Source: Hydractinia symbiolongicarpus (lineage: Eukaryota; Cnidaria; Hydrozoa; Anthoathecata; Hydractiniidae). Taken from it: a DNA stretch of 64,000 nt. The number at the start of each line of letters is the position of its first letter. The stretch's first letter is position 1. Of the stretch, positions 21,901-36,200 are shown piece after piece. The stretch is from the NCBI RefSeq assembly GCF_029227915.1, contig NC_079878.1, positions 2,544,001-2,608,000 of the forward strand, in the 5' to 3' direction. The notes beneath the pieces are model-generated. The model searched no databases. It had not been told where the DNA came from and saw only the letters and a program-made list of their open reading frames with translations. A program made the translations under genes and the position numbers.

Positions 21901-24900
21901 CACCACTAAAACGCATGGGACCTGTAGTTTTCAGAAATGTTTTCATTTTTGATGAGACGCTTAATGAAAGTGGTTTAATCACCGGGAAACGAAAACCCGC
22001 GATTTCCGGAAATCCCGGGCTTGGCCCGTATAGTCAAATGTATACAAAGAAAGTACCCTGTGAGTAAACTCATTTCCAAAACCATTTTTTAAATTATCTT
22101 TTCACCACTAAAACGCATGAGACTTGTAGTTTTTAAAAACGTTTTCATTTTTGATGAGACGCTGAATAAAAGAAGTTTAATCGCCGGCAAACGAAAACCC
22201 GCGACTTCCCGTAAATCCCCGACTCGGCCCGTAAAGTCAAAAGTATACAAAGAAAGTACCCAGGGAGTAAACTCATTTCCCGAACGATTTTTTAAATTAT
22301 TTTTTCACCACTAAAACGCATGAGAACTGTAGTTTTCAGAAATGTTTTCATTTTTGATGAGACGCTTAATGAAAGTGGTTTAATCGCCGGCAAACGAAAA
22401 CCCGCGATTTCCCGTAAATCCCGGGCTTGGCCCGTATAGACAAATGTATACAAAGAAAGTACCCTGTGAGTAAACTCATTTCCAAAACGATTTTTTAAAG
22501 TATCTTTTCGCCACTAAAACGCATGAGACTTGTAGTTTTTAAAAATGTTTTCATTTTTGATAAGACGCTGAAAAAAAGAAGTTTAATTGCCGGCAAACAA
22601 AAACCCGCCATTTCCCGTAAACCCCGGACTCGGCCCATATAGTCAAAAGTATACAAAGAAAGCACCCGGGGAGTAAACTCATTTCCCATGTATACAAAGA
22701 AAGTACCCTGTGATTAAACTCATTTCCAAAACGACTTTTTAAATTATTTTTTCACCACTAAAACGCATGGGACCTGTAGTTTTCAGAAATGTTTTCATTT
22801 TTGATGAGACGCTTAATGAAAGTGGTTTAATCACCGGCAAACGAAAACCCGCGATTTCCGGAAATCCCGGGCTTGGCCCGTATAGTCAAATGTATACAAA
22901 GAAAGTACCCTGTGAGTAAACTCATTTCCAAAACCATTTTTTAAATTATCTTTTCACCACTAAAACGCATGAGACTTGTAGTTTTTAAAAACGTTTTCAT
23001 TTTTGATGAGACGCTTATTAAAAGAAGTTTAATCGCCGGCAAACGAAAACCCGCCAATTCCCGTAAACCCCGGACTCGGCCCGTATAGTCAAAAGTATAC
23101 AAAGAAAGTACCCAGGGAGTAAACTCATTTCCCGAACGATTTTTTATATTATTTTTTCACCACTAAAACGCATGAGACTTGTAGTTTTCAAAAGTGTTTT
23201 CATTTTTGATGAGACGCTGAATAAAAGAAGTTTAATCGCCGGCAAACGAAAACCCGCGATTTCCCGTAAATCCCGGACTCGGCCCGTATAGTCAAAAGTA
23301 TACAAAGAAGGTACCCAGAGAGTAAACTCTTTTCCCGAACGATTTTTTAAATTATTTTTTCACCACTACAACGCATGAGACTTGTAGTTTGCAGAAATGT
23401 TTTCATTTTTGATGAGACGCTTAATGAAAGTGGTTTAATCGCCGGCAAACGAAAACACGCGATTTCCCGTAAATCCCGGACTCGGCCGTATTGTCAAAAG
23501 TATACAAAGAAGGTACCCAGGGAAAAAACTCATTTCCCGAACGATTTTTTAATTTTTTTTTTCACCACTAAAACGCATGAGACTTGTAATTTTTAGAAAT
23601 GTTTTCATTTTTGATGAGACGCTTAATGAAAGTGGTTTAATCGCCGGAAAACGAAAACCCGCCATTTCCCGTAAACCCCGGACTCGGCCCGTATAGTCAA
23701 AAGTATACAAAGAAATAACCAGGGAGTAAACTCATTTCCCGAACGATTTTTTAAATTATTTTTTCACCACTAAAACGCATGGGACTTGTAGTTTACAAAA
23801 ATGTTTTCATTTTTGATGAGACTCTGAATAAAAGAAGTTTAATCACCGGCAAACGAAAACCTGCGATTTCCCGTAAATCCCAAGCTCGGCCCGTATAGTC
23901 AAAAGTATACAAAGAAAGTACCCAGGGAGTAAACTCATTTCCCGAACGATCTTTTAAATTATTTTTTCACCACTAAAACGCATGAGACTTGTAATTTGCA
24001 GAAATGTTTTCATTTTTGATGAGACGCTTAATGAAAGTGGTTTAATCGCCGGCAAACAAAAACCCGCGATTTCCCGTAAATCCCGGACTCGGCCGTATAG
24101 TCAAAAGTGTACAAAGAAGGTACCCAGGGAGTAAACTCATTTCCCGAACGATTCTTTAAATTATTTTTTTACCACTAAAACGCATGGGACCTGTAGTTTT
24201 CAGAAATGTTTTCATTTTTGATGAGACGCTTAATGAAAGTGGTTTAATCACCGGCAAACGAAAACCCGCGATTTCCGGAAATCCCGGGCTTGGCCCGTAT
24301 AGTCAAATGTATACAAAGAAAGTACCCTGTGAGTAAACTCATTTCCAAAACGATTTTTTAAATTATCTTTTCACCACTAAAACGCATGAGACTTGTAGTT
24401 TTCAAAAACGTTTTCATTTTTGATGAGACGCTGAATAAAAGAAGTTTAATCGCCGGCAAACGAAAACCCGCGACTTCCCGTAAATCCCCGACTCGGCCTG
24501 TAAAGTCAAAAGTATACAAAGAAAGTACCCAGGGAGTAAACTCATTTCCCGAACGATTTTTTAAATTATTTTTTCACCACTAAAACGCATGAGCACTGTA
24601 GTTTTCAGAAATGTTTTCATTTTTGATGAGACGCTTAATGAAAGTGGTTTAATCGCCGGCAAACGAAAACCCGCGATTTCCCGTAAATCCCGGGCTTGGC
24701 CCGTATAGTCAAATGTATACAAAGAAAGTACCCTGTGAGTAAACTCATTTCCAAAACGATTTTTTAAAGTATCTTTTCGCCACTAAAACGCATGAGACTT
24801 GTAGTTTTTAAAAATGTTTTCATTTTTGATAAGACGCTGAAAAAAAGAAGTTTAATTGCCGGCAAACAAAAACCCGCCATTTCCCGTAAACCCCGGACTC

Positions 24901-26740
24901 GGCCCATATAGTCAAAAGTATACAAAGAAAGCACCCGGGGAGTAAACTCATTTCCCATGTATACAAAGAAAGTACCCTGTGATTAAACTCATTTCCAAAA
25001 CGACTTTTTAAATTATTTTTTCACCACTAAAACGCATGGGACCTGTAGTTTTCAGAAATGTTTTCATTTTTGATGAGACGCTTAATGAAAGTGGTTTAAT
25101 CACCGGGAAACGAAAACCCGCGATTTCCGGAAATCCCGGGCTTGGCCCGTATAGTCAAATGTATACAAAGAAAGTACCCTGTGAGTAAACTCATTTCCAA
25201 AACCATTTTTTAAATTATCTTTTCACCACTAAAACGCATGAGACTTGTAGTTTTTAAAAACGTTTTCATTTTTGATGAGACGCTGAATAAAAGAAGTTTA
25301 ATCGCCGGCAAACGAAAACCCGCGACTTCCCGTAAATCCCCGACTCGGCCCGTAAAGTCAAAAGTATACAAAGAAAGTACCCAGGGAGTAAACTCATTTC
25401 CCGAACGATTTTTTAAATTATTTTTTCACCACTAAAACGCATGAGAACTGTAGTTTTCAAAAATGTTTTCATTTTTGATGAGACGCTTAATGAAAGTGGT
25501 TTAATCGCCGGCAAACGAAAACCCGCGATTTCCCGTAAATCCCGGGCTTGGCCCGTATAGACAAATGTATACAAAGAAAGTACCCTGTGAGTAAACTCAT
25601 TTCCAAAACGATTTTTTAAAGTATCTTTTCGCCACTAAAACGCATGAGACTTGTAGTTTTTAAAAATGTTTTCATTTTTGATAAGACGCTGAAAAAAAGA
25701 AGTTTAATTGCCGGCAAACAAAAACCCGCCATTTCCCGTAAACCCCGGACTCGGCCCATATAGTCAAAAGTATACAAAGAAAGCACCCGGGGAGTAAACT
25801 CATTTCCCATGTATACAAAGAAAGTACCCTGTGATTAAACTCATTTCCAAAACGACTTTTTAAATTATTTTTTCACCACTAAAACGCATGGGACCTGTAG
25901 TTTTCAGAAATGTTTTCATTTTTGATGAGACGCTTAATGAAAGTGGTTTAATCACCGGCAAACGAAAACCCGCGATTTCCGGAAATCCCGGGCTTGGCCC
26001 GTATAGTCAAATGTATAAAAAGAAAGTACCCTGTGAGTAAACTCATTTCCAAAACCATTTTTTAAATTATCTTTTCACCACTAAAACGCATGAGACTTGT
26101 AGTTTTTAAAAACGTTTTCATTTTTGATGAGACGCTGAATAAAAGAAGTTTAATCGCCGGCAAACGAAAACCCGCGACTTCCCGTAAATCCCCGACTCGG
26201 CCCGTAAAGTCAAAAGTATACAAAGAAAGTACCCAGGGAGTAAACTCATTTCCCGAACGATTTTTTAAATTATTTTTTCACCACTAAAACGCATGAGAAC
26301 TGTAGTTTTCAGAAATGTTTTCATTTTTGATGAGACGCTTAATGAAAGTGGTTTAATCGCCGGCAAACGAAAACCCGCGATTTCCCGTAAATCCCGGGCT
26401 TGGCCCGTATAGACAAATGTATACAAAGAAAGTACCCTGTGAGTAAACTCATTTCCAAAACGATTTTTTAAAGTATCTTTTCGCCACTAAAACGCATGAG
26501 ACTTGTAGTTTTTAAAAATGTTTTCATTTTTGATAAGACGCTGAAAAAAAGAAGTTTAATTGCCGGCAAACAAAAACCCGCCATTTCCCGTAAACCCCGG
26601 ACTCGGCCCATATAGTCAAAAGTATACAAAGAAAGCACCCGGGGAGTAAACTCATTTCCCATGTATACAAAGAAAGTACCCTGTGATTAAACTCATTTCC
26701 AAAACGACTTTTTAAATTATTTTTTCACCACTAAAACGCA
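18994..26740 (+). repeat. 852-bp higher-order repeat of the satellite
   Basis: Marker GCATGGGACCTGTAG recurs at 21061, 21913 and 22765, and again at 24182, 25034 and 25886, each 852 bp apart. The 852-bp block equals three 203-bp monomers plus one of about 243 bp that has the 43-bp partial-unit insertion. Confidence 0.85.
19885..26126 (+). repeat. 3121-bp tandem duplication within the satellite
   Basis: The segment from about 19885 to 23005 is repeated at about 23006-26126 with very few differences. Landmarks 20254/23375, 21265/24386 and 22117/25238 are all exactly 3121 bp apart, and private changes such as the GAAATAACCAGGG deletion (20593 and 23713) are shared. Confidence 0.85.
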
Positions 26741-29700
26741 TGAGACTTGTAGTTTTCAAAAATGTTTTCATTTTTGATGAGACGCTTATTAAAAGAAGTT
26801 TAATCGCCGGCAAACGAAAACCCGCCAATTCCCGTAAACCCCGGACTCGGCCCGTATAGTCAAAAGTATACAAAGAAAGTACCCAGGGAGTAAACTCATT
26901 TCCCGAACGATTTTTTATATTATTTTTCCACCACTAAAACGCATGAGACTTGTAGTTTTCAAAAGTGTTTTCATTTTTGATGAGACGCTGAATAAAAGAA
27001 GTTTAATCGCCGGCAAACGAAAACCCGCGATTTCCCGTAAATCCCGGACTCGGCCCGTATAGTCAAAAGTATACAAAGAAGGTACCCAGAGAGTAAACTC
27101 TTTTCCCGAACGATTTTTTAAATTATTTTTTCACCACTACAACGCATGAGACTTGTAGTTTGCAGAAATGTTTTCATTTTTGATGAGACGCTTAATGAAA
27201 GTGGTTTAATCGCCGGCAAACGAAAACCCGCGATTTCCCGTAAATCCCGGACTCGGCCGTATTGTCAAAAGTATACAAAGAAGGTACCCAGGGAAAAAAC
27301 TCATTTCCCGAACGATTTTTTAATTTTTTTTTTCACCACTAAAACGCATGAGACTTGTAATTTTTAGAAATGTTTTCATTTTTGATGAGACGCTTAATGA
27401 AAGTGGTTTAATCGCCGGAAAACGAAAACCCGCCATTTCCCGTAAACCCCGGACTCGGCCCGTATAGTCAAAAGTATACAAAGAAAGTACCCAGGGAGTA
27501 AACTCATTTCCCGAACGATTTTTTAAATTATTTTTTCACCACTAAAACGCATGGGACTTGTAGTTTACAAAAATGTTTTCATTTTTGATGAGACTCTGAA
27601 TAAAAGAAGTTTAATCGCCGGCAAACGAAAACCTGCGATTTCCCGTAAATCCCAAGCTCGGCCCGTATAGTCAAAAGTATACAAAGAAAGTACCCAGGGA
27701 GTAAACTCATTTCCCGAACGATCTTTTAAATTATTTTTTCACCACTAAAACGCATGAGACTTGTAATTTGCAGAAATGTTTTCATTTTTGATGAGACGCT
27801 TAATGAAAGTGGTTTAATCGCCGGCAAACGAAAACCCGCGATTTCCCGTAAATCCCGGACTTGGCCGTATAGTCAAAAGTGTACAAAGATGGTACCCAGG
27901 GAGTAAACTCATTTCCCGAACGATTTTTTAAATTATTTTTCACCACTAAAACGCATGAGAACTGTAGTTTTCAGAAATGTTTTCATTTTTGATGAGACGC
28001 TTAATGAAAGTGGTTTAATCGCCGGAAAACGAAAACCCGCCATTTCCCGTAAACCCCGGACTCGGCCCGTATAGTCAAAAGTATACAAAGAAAGTACCCA
28101 GGGAGTAAACTCATTTCCCGAACGATTTTTTAAATTATTTTTACACCACTAAAACGCATGGGACTTGTAGTTTACAAAAATGTTTTCATTTTTGATGAGA
28201 CTCTGAATAAAAGAAGTTTAATCGCCGGCAAACGAAAACCTGCGATTTCCCGTAAATCCCAAGCTCGGCCCGTATAGTCAAAAGTATATAAAGAAAGTAC
28301 CCAGGGAGTAAACTCATTTCCCGAACGATTTTTTAAATTATTTTTTCACCACTAAAACGCATGAGAACTGTAGTTTTCAGAAATGTTTTCATTTTTGATG
28401 AGACGCTTAATGAAAGTGGTTTAATCGCCGGCAAACAACAACCCGCCATTTCCCGTAAACCCCGGACTCGGCCCATATAGTCAAAAGTATACAAAGAAAG
28501 TACCCGGGGAGTAAACTCATTTCCCATGTATACAAAGAAAGTACCCTGTGATTAAACTCATTTCCAAAACGATTTTTTATATTATTTTTTCACCACTAAA
28601 ACGCATGGGACTTGTAGTTTACAAAAATGTTTTCATTTTTGATGAGACTCTGAATAAAAGAAGTTTAATCGCCGGCAAACGAAAACCTGCGATTTCCCGT
28701 AAATCCCAAGCTCGGCCCGTATAGTCAAAAGTATACAAAGAAAGTACCCAGGGAGTAAACTCATTTCCCGAACGATTTTTTAAATTATTTTTTCACCACT
28801 AAAACGCATGAGAACTGTAGTTTTCAGAAATGTTTTCATTTTTGATGAGACGCTGAAAAAAAGAAGTTTAATTGCCGGCAAACAACAACCCGCCATTTCC
28901 CGTAAACCCCGGACTCGGCCCATATAGTCAAAAGTATACAAAGAAAGTACCCGGGGAGTAAACTCATTTCCCATGTATACAAAGAAAGTACCCTGTGATT
29001 AAACTCATTTCCAAAACGATTTTTTATATTATTTTTTCACCACTAAAACGCATGAGACTTGTAGTTTTCAAAAGTGTTATCATTTTTGATGAGACGCTGA
29101 ATAAAAGAAGTTTAATCGCCGGCAAACGAAAACCCGCGATTTCCCGTAAATCCCGGTCTCGGCCCGTATAGTCAAAAGTATACAAAGAAAGTACCCTGTG
29201 ATTAAACTCATTTCCCGAACGATTTTTTAAATTATTTTTTCACCACTACAACGCATGAGACTTGTAGTTTGCAGAAATGTTTTCATTTTTGATGAGACGC
29301 TTAATAAAAGTGGTTTAATCGCCGGCAAACAAAAACCTGCGATTTCCCGTAAATCCCGGACTCGGCCGTATTGTCAAAAGTATACAAAGAAGGTACCCAG
29401 GGAAAAAACTCATTTCCCGAACGATTTTTTAATTTTTTTTTTCACCACTAAAACGCATGAGACTTGTAATTTTTAGAAATGTTTTCATTTTTGATGAGAC
29501 GCTTAATGAAAGTGGTTTAATCGCCGGCAAACGAAAACCCGCGATTTCCCGTAAATCCCCGACTCGGCCCGTATAGTCAAAAGTATACAAAGAAAGTACC
29601 CAGGGAGTAAACTCATTTCCCGAACGATTTTTTAAATTATCTTTTCACCACCAAAACGCATGAGACTTGTAGTTTTCAAAAATGTTTTCATTTTTGATGA

Positions 29701-30469
29701 GACGCTGAATAAAAGAAGTTTAATCGCCGGAAAACGAAAACCCGCCATTTCCCGTAAACCCCGAACTCGGCCCGCATAGTCAAAAGTATACAAAGAAAGT
29801 ACCCAGGGAGTAAGCTCATTTCCCGAACGATTTTTTAAATTATTTTTTCACCACTAAAACGCATGGGACTTGTAGTTTACAAAAATGTTTTCATTTTTGA
29901 TGAGACTCTGAATAAAAGAAGTTTAATCGCCGGCAAACGAAAACCTGCGATTTCCCGTAAATCCCAAGCTCGGCCCGTATAGTCAAAAGTATACAAAGAA
30001 AGTACCCAGGGAGTAAACTCATTTCCCGAACGATTTTTTAAATTATCTTTTCACCACTAAAACGCATGAGACTTGTAGTTTTCAAAAATGTTTTCATTTT
30101 TGATGAGACGCTGAATAAAAGAAGTTTAATCGCCGGAAAACGAAAACCCGCCATTTCCCGTAAACCCCGGACTCGGCCCGTATAGTCAAAAGTATACAAA
30201 GAAAGTACCCAGGGAGTAAACTCATTTCCCGAACGATTTTTTAAATTATTTTTTCACCACTAAAACGCATGGGACTTGTAGTTTACAAAAATGTTTTCAT
30301 TTTTGATGAGACTCTGAATAAAAGAAGTTTAATCGCCGGCAAACGAAAACCTGCGATTTCCCGTAAATCCCGGACTCGGCCCGTATAGTCAAAAGTATAT
30401 AAAGAAAGTACCCAGGGAGTAAACTCATTTCCCGAACGATTTTTTAAATTATTTTTTCACCACTAAAAC

Positions 30470-33400
30470 GCATGAGAACTGTAGTTTTCAGAAATGTTTT
30501 CATTTTTGATGAGACGCTTAATGAAAGTGGTTTAATCGCCGGCAAACGAAAATCCGCGATTTTCCGTAAATCCCGGGCTTGGCCGGTATAGTCAAATGTA
30601 TACAAAGAAAGTACCCTGTGAGTAAACTCATTTCCAAAACGATTTTTTAAAGTATCTTTTCGCCACTAAAACGCATGAGGCTTGTAGTTTTCAAAAATGT
30701 TTTCATTTTTGATGAGACGCTGAAAAAAAGAAGTTTAATTGCCGCCAAACAAAAACCCGCCATTTCCCGTAAATCCCGGACTCGGCCCGTATAGTCAAAA
30801 GTATACAAAGAAGGTACCCAGAGAGTAAACTCATTTCCCGTACGATTTTTTAAATTATCTTTTCACCACTGAAACGCATGACACTTGTAGTTTGCAGAAA
30901 TGTTTTCATTTTTGATGACACGCTTAATGAAAGTGGTTTAATCGCCGGCAAACGAAAACCCGCGATTTCCCGTGAATCTCTGACTCGGCCGTATAATCAA
31001 AAGTATACAAAGAAGGTACCCAGGGAAAAAACTCATTTCCCGAACGATTTTTTAATTTTTTTTTTCACCACTAAAACGCATGAGACTTGTAGTTTTCAAA
31101 AATGTTTTCATTTTTGATGAGACGCTGAATAAAAGAAGTTTAATCGCCGGCAAACGAAAACCCGCGACTTCCCGTAAATCCCCGACTCGGGCCGTAAAGT
31201 CAAAAGTATACAAAGAAAGTACCCAGGGAGTAAACTCATTTCCCGAACGATTTTTTAAATTATTTTTACACCACTAAAACGCATGGGACTTGTAGTTTAC
31301 AAAAATGTTTTCATTTTTGATGAGACTCTGAATAAAAGAAGTTTAATCGCCGGCAAACGAAAACCTGCGATTTCCCGTAAATCCCAAGCTCGGCCCATAT
31401 AGTCAAAAGTATATAAAGAAAGTACCCAGGGAGTAAACTCATTTCCCGAACGATTTTTTAAATTATTTTTTCACCACTAAAACGCATGAGAACTGTAGTT
31501 TTCAGAAATGTTTTCATTTTTGATGAGACGCTTAATGAAAGTGGTTTAATCGCCGGCAAACAACAACCCGCCATTTCCCGTAAACCCCGGACTCGGCCCA
31601 TATAGTCAAAAGTATACAAAGAAAGTACCCAGGGAGTAAACTCATTTCCCGAACGATTTTTTAAATTATTTTTTCACCACTAAAACGCATGGGACTTGTA
31701 GTTTACAAAAATGTTTTCATTTTTGATGAGACTCTGAATAAAAGAAGTTTAATCGCCGGCAAACGAAAACCTGCGATTTCCCGTAAATCCCAAGCTCGGC
31801 CCATATAGTCAAAAGTATATAAAGAAAGTACCCAGGGAGTAAACTCATTTCCCGAACGATTTTTTAAATTATTTTTTCACCACTAAAACGCATGAGAACT
31901 GTAGTTTTCAGAAATGTTTTCATTTTTGATGAGACGCTTAATGAAAGTGGTTTAATCGCCGGCAAACAACAACCCGCCATTTCCCGTAAACCCCGGACTC
32001 GGCCCATATAGTCAAAAGTATACAAAGAAAGTACCCAGGGAGTAAACTCATTTCCCGAACGATTTTTTAAATTATTTTTTCACCACTAAAACGCATGGGA
32101 CTTGTAGTTTACAAAAATGTTTTCATTTTTGATGAGACTCTGAATAAAAGAAGTTTAATCGCCGGCAAACGAAAACCTGCGATTTCCCGTAAATCCCGGA
32201 CTCGGCCCGTATAGTCAAAAGTATATAAAGAAAGTACCCAGGGAGTAAACTCATTTCCCGAACGATTTTTTAAATTATTTTTTCACCACTAAAACGCATG
32301 AGAACTGTAGTTTTCAGAAATGTTTTCATTTTTGATGAGACGCTTAATGAAAGTGGTTTAATCGCCGGCAAACGAAAATCCGCGATTTTCCGTAAATCCC
32401 GGGCTTGGCCGGTATAGTCAAATGTATACAAAGAAAGTACCCTGTGAGTAAACTCATTTCCAAAACGATTTTTTAAAGTATCTTTTCGCCACTAAAACGC
32501 ATGAGGCTTGTAGTTTTCAAAAATGTTTTCATTTTTGATGAGACGCTGAAAAAAAGAAGTTTAATTGCCGCCAAACAAAAACCCGCCATTTCCCGTAAAT
32601 CCCGGACTCGGCCCGTATAGTCAAAAGTATACAAAGAAGGTACCCAGAGAGTAAACTCATTTCCCGTACGATTTTTTAAATTATCTTTTCACCACTGAAA
32701 CGCATGACACTTGTAGTTTGCAGAAATGTTTTCATTTTTGATGACACGCTTAATGAAAGTGGTTTAATCGCCGGCAAACGAAAACCCGCGATTTCCCGTG
32801 AATCTCTGACTCGGCCGTATAATCAAAAGTATACAAAGAAGGTACCCAGGGAAAAAACTCATTTCCCGAACGATTTTTTAATTTTTTTTTTCACCACTAA
32901 AACGCATGAGACTTGTAGTTTTCAAAAAGGTTTTCATTTTTGATGAGACGCTGAATAAAAGAAGTTTAATCGCCGGCAAACGAAAACCCGCGACTTCCCG
33001 TAAATCCCCGACTCGGGCCGTAAAGTCAAAAGTATACAAAGAAAGTACCCAGGGAGTAAACTCATTTCCCGAACGATTTTTTAAATTATTTTTTCACCAC
33101 TAAAACGCATGAGAACTGTAGTTTTCAGAAATGTTTTCATTTTTGATGAGACGCTTAATGAAAGTGGTTTAATCGCCGGCAAACGAAAACCCGCGATTTC
33201 CCGTAAATCCCGGGCTTGGCCCGTATAGTCAAATGTATACAAAGAAAGTACCCTGTGAGTAAACTCATTTCCAAAACGATTTTTTAAAGTATCTTTTCGA
33301 TACTAAAACGCATGAGACTTGCAGTTTTTAAAAATGTTTTCATTTTTGATAAGATGCTGAAAAAAAGAGGTTTAATTGCCGGCAAACAAAAACCCGCCAT

Positions 33401-36200
33401 TTCCCGTAAACCCCGGACTTGGCCCATATAGTCAAAAGTATACAAAGAAAGTACCCGGGGAGTAAACTCATTTCCCATGTATACAAAGAAAGTACCCTGT
33501 GATTAAACTCATTTCCAAAACGATTTTTTAAAGTATCTTTTCGCCACTAAAACGCATGAGGCTTGTAGTTTTCAAAAATGTTTTCATTTTTGATGAGACG
33601 CTGAAAAAAAGAAGTTTAATTGCCGGCAAACAAAAACCTGCGACTTCCCGTAAATCCCGGACTCGGCCCGTATAGTCAAAAGTATATAAAGAAAGTACCC
33701 AGGGAGTAAACTCATTTCCCGAACGATTTTTTAAATTATTTTTTCACCACTAAAACGCATGAGAACTGTAGTTTTCAGAAATGTTTTCATTTTTGATGAG
33801 ACGCTTAATGAAAGTGGTTTAATCGCCGGCAAACGAAAATCCGCGATTTTCCGTAAATCCCGGGCTTGGCCGGTATAGTCAAATGTATACAAAGAAAGTA
33901 CCCTGTGAGTAAACTCATTTCCAAAACGATTTTTTAAAGTATCTTTTCGCCACTAAAACGCATGAGGCTTGTAGTTTTCAAAAATGTTTTCATTTTTGAT
34001 GAGACGCTGAAAAAAAGAAGTTTAATTGCCGGCAAACAAAAACCCGCCATTTCCCGTAAATCCCGGACTCGGCCCGTATAGTCAAAAGTATACAAAGAAG
34101 GTACCCAGAGAGTAAACTCATTTCCCGTACGATTTTTTAAATTATCTTTTCACCACTGAAACGCATGACACTTGTAGTTTGCAGAAATGTTTTCATTTTT
34201 GATGACACGCTTAATGAAAGTGGTTTAATCGCCGGCAAACGAAAACCCGCGATTTCCCGTGAATCTCTGACTCGGCCGTATAATCAAAAGTATACAAAGA
34301 AGGTACCCAGGGAAAAAACTCATTTCCCGAACGATTTTTTAATTTTTTTTTTCACCACTAAAACGCATGAGACTTGTAGTTTTCAAAAATGTTTTCATTT
34401 TTGATGAGACGCTGAATAAAAGAAGTTTAATCGCCGGCAAACGAAAACCCGCGACTTCCCGTAAATCCCCGACTCGGGCCGTAAAGTCAAAAGTATACAA
34501 AGAAAGTACCCAGGGAGTAAACTCATTTCCCGAACGATTTTTTAAATTATTTTTTCACCACTAAAACGCATGAGAACTGTAGTTTTCAGAAATGTTTTCA
34601 TTTTTGATGAGACGCTTAATGAAAGTGGTTTAATCGCCGGCAAACGAAAACCCGCGATTTCCCGTAAATCCCGGGCTTGGCCCGTATAGTCAAATGTATA
34701 CAAAGAAAGTACCCTGTGAGTAAACTCATTTCCAAAACGATTTTTTAAAGTATCTTTTCGATACTAAAACGCATGAGACTTGCAGTTTTTAAAAATGTTT
34801 TCATTTTTGATAAGATGCTGAAAAAAAGAGGTTTAATTGCCGGCAAACAAAAACCCGCCATTTCCCGTAAACCCCGGACTCGGCCCATATAGTCAAAAGT
34901 ATACAAAGAAAGTACCCGGGGAGTAAACTCATTTCCCATGTATACAAAGAAAGTACCCTGTGATTAAACTCATTTCCAAAACGATTTTTTAAAGTATCTT
35001 TTCGCCACTAAAACGCATGAGGCTTGTAGTTTTCAAAAATGTTTTCATTTTTGATGAGACGCTGAAAAAAAGAAGTTTAATTGCCGGCAAACAAAAACCC
35101 GCCATTTCCCGTAAATCCCGGACTCGGCCCGTATAGTCAAAAGTATACAAAGAAGGTACCCAGAGAGTAAACTCATTTAACGTACGATTTTTTAAATTAT
35201 CTTTTCACCACTGAAACGCATGACACTTGTAGTTTGCAGAAATGTTTTCATTTTTGATGACACGCTTAATGAAAGTGGTTTAATCGCCGGCAAACGAAAA
35301 CCCGCGATTTCCCGTGAATCTCTGACTCGGCCGTATAATCAAAAGTATACAAAGAAGGTACCCAGGGAAAAAACTCATTTCCCGAACGATTTTTTAATTT
35401 TTTTTTTCACCACTAAAACGCATGAGACTTGTAATTTTTAGAAATGTTTTCATTTTTGATGAGACTCTTAATGAAAGTGGTTTAATCGCCGGCAAACGAA
35501 AACCCGCGATTTCCCGTAAATCCCCGACTCGGCCCGTATAGTCAAAAGTATACAAAGAAAGTACCCAGGGAGTAAACTCATTTCCCGAACGATTTTTTAA
35601 ATTATCTTTTCACCACCAAAACGCATGAGACTTGTAGTTTTCAAAAATGTTTTCATTTTTGATGAGACGCTGAATAAAAGAAGTTTAATCGCCGGCAAAC
35701 GAAAACCCGCGACTTCCCGTAAATCCCCGACTCGGGCCGTAAAGTCAAAAGTATACAAAGAAAGTACCCAGGGAGTAAACTCATTTCCCGAACGATTTTT
35801 TAAATTATTTTTTCACCACTAAAACGCATGAGAACTGTAGTTTTCAGAAATGTTTTCATTTTTGATGAGACGCTTAATGAAAGTGGTTTAATCGCCGGCA
35901 AACGAAAACCCGCGATTTCCCGTAAATCCCGGGCTTGGCCCGTATAGTCAAATGTATACAAAGAAAGTACCCTGTGAGTAAACTCATTTCCAAAACGATT
36001 TTTTAAAGTATCTTTTCGATACTAAAACGCATGAGACTTGCAGTTTTTAAAAATGTTTTCATTTTTGATAAGATGCTGAAAAAAAGAGGTTTAATTGCCG
36101 GCAAACAAAAACCCGCCATTTCCCGTAAACCCCGGACTCGGCCCATATAGTCAAAAGTATACAAAGAAAGTACCCGGGGAGTAAACTCATTTCCCATGTA
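30470..36200 (+). repeat. recurrent satellite blocks of variable spacing
   Basis: A distinctive monomer with ATGACACTTGTAG and CGTGAATCTCTGACTCGG recurs at 30878, 32704, 34165 and 35220 (spacings 1826, 1461 and 1055 bp). The differences are near-multiples of the monomer, so blocks were copied with one or more units gained or lost. Confidence 0.75.
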
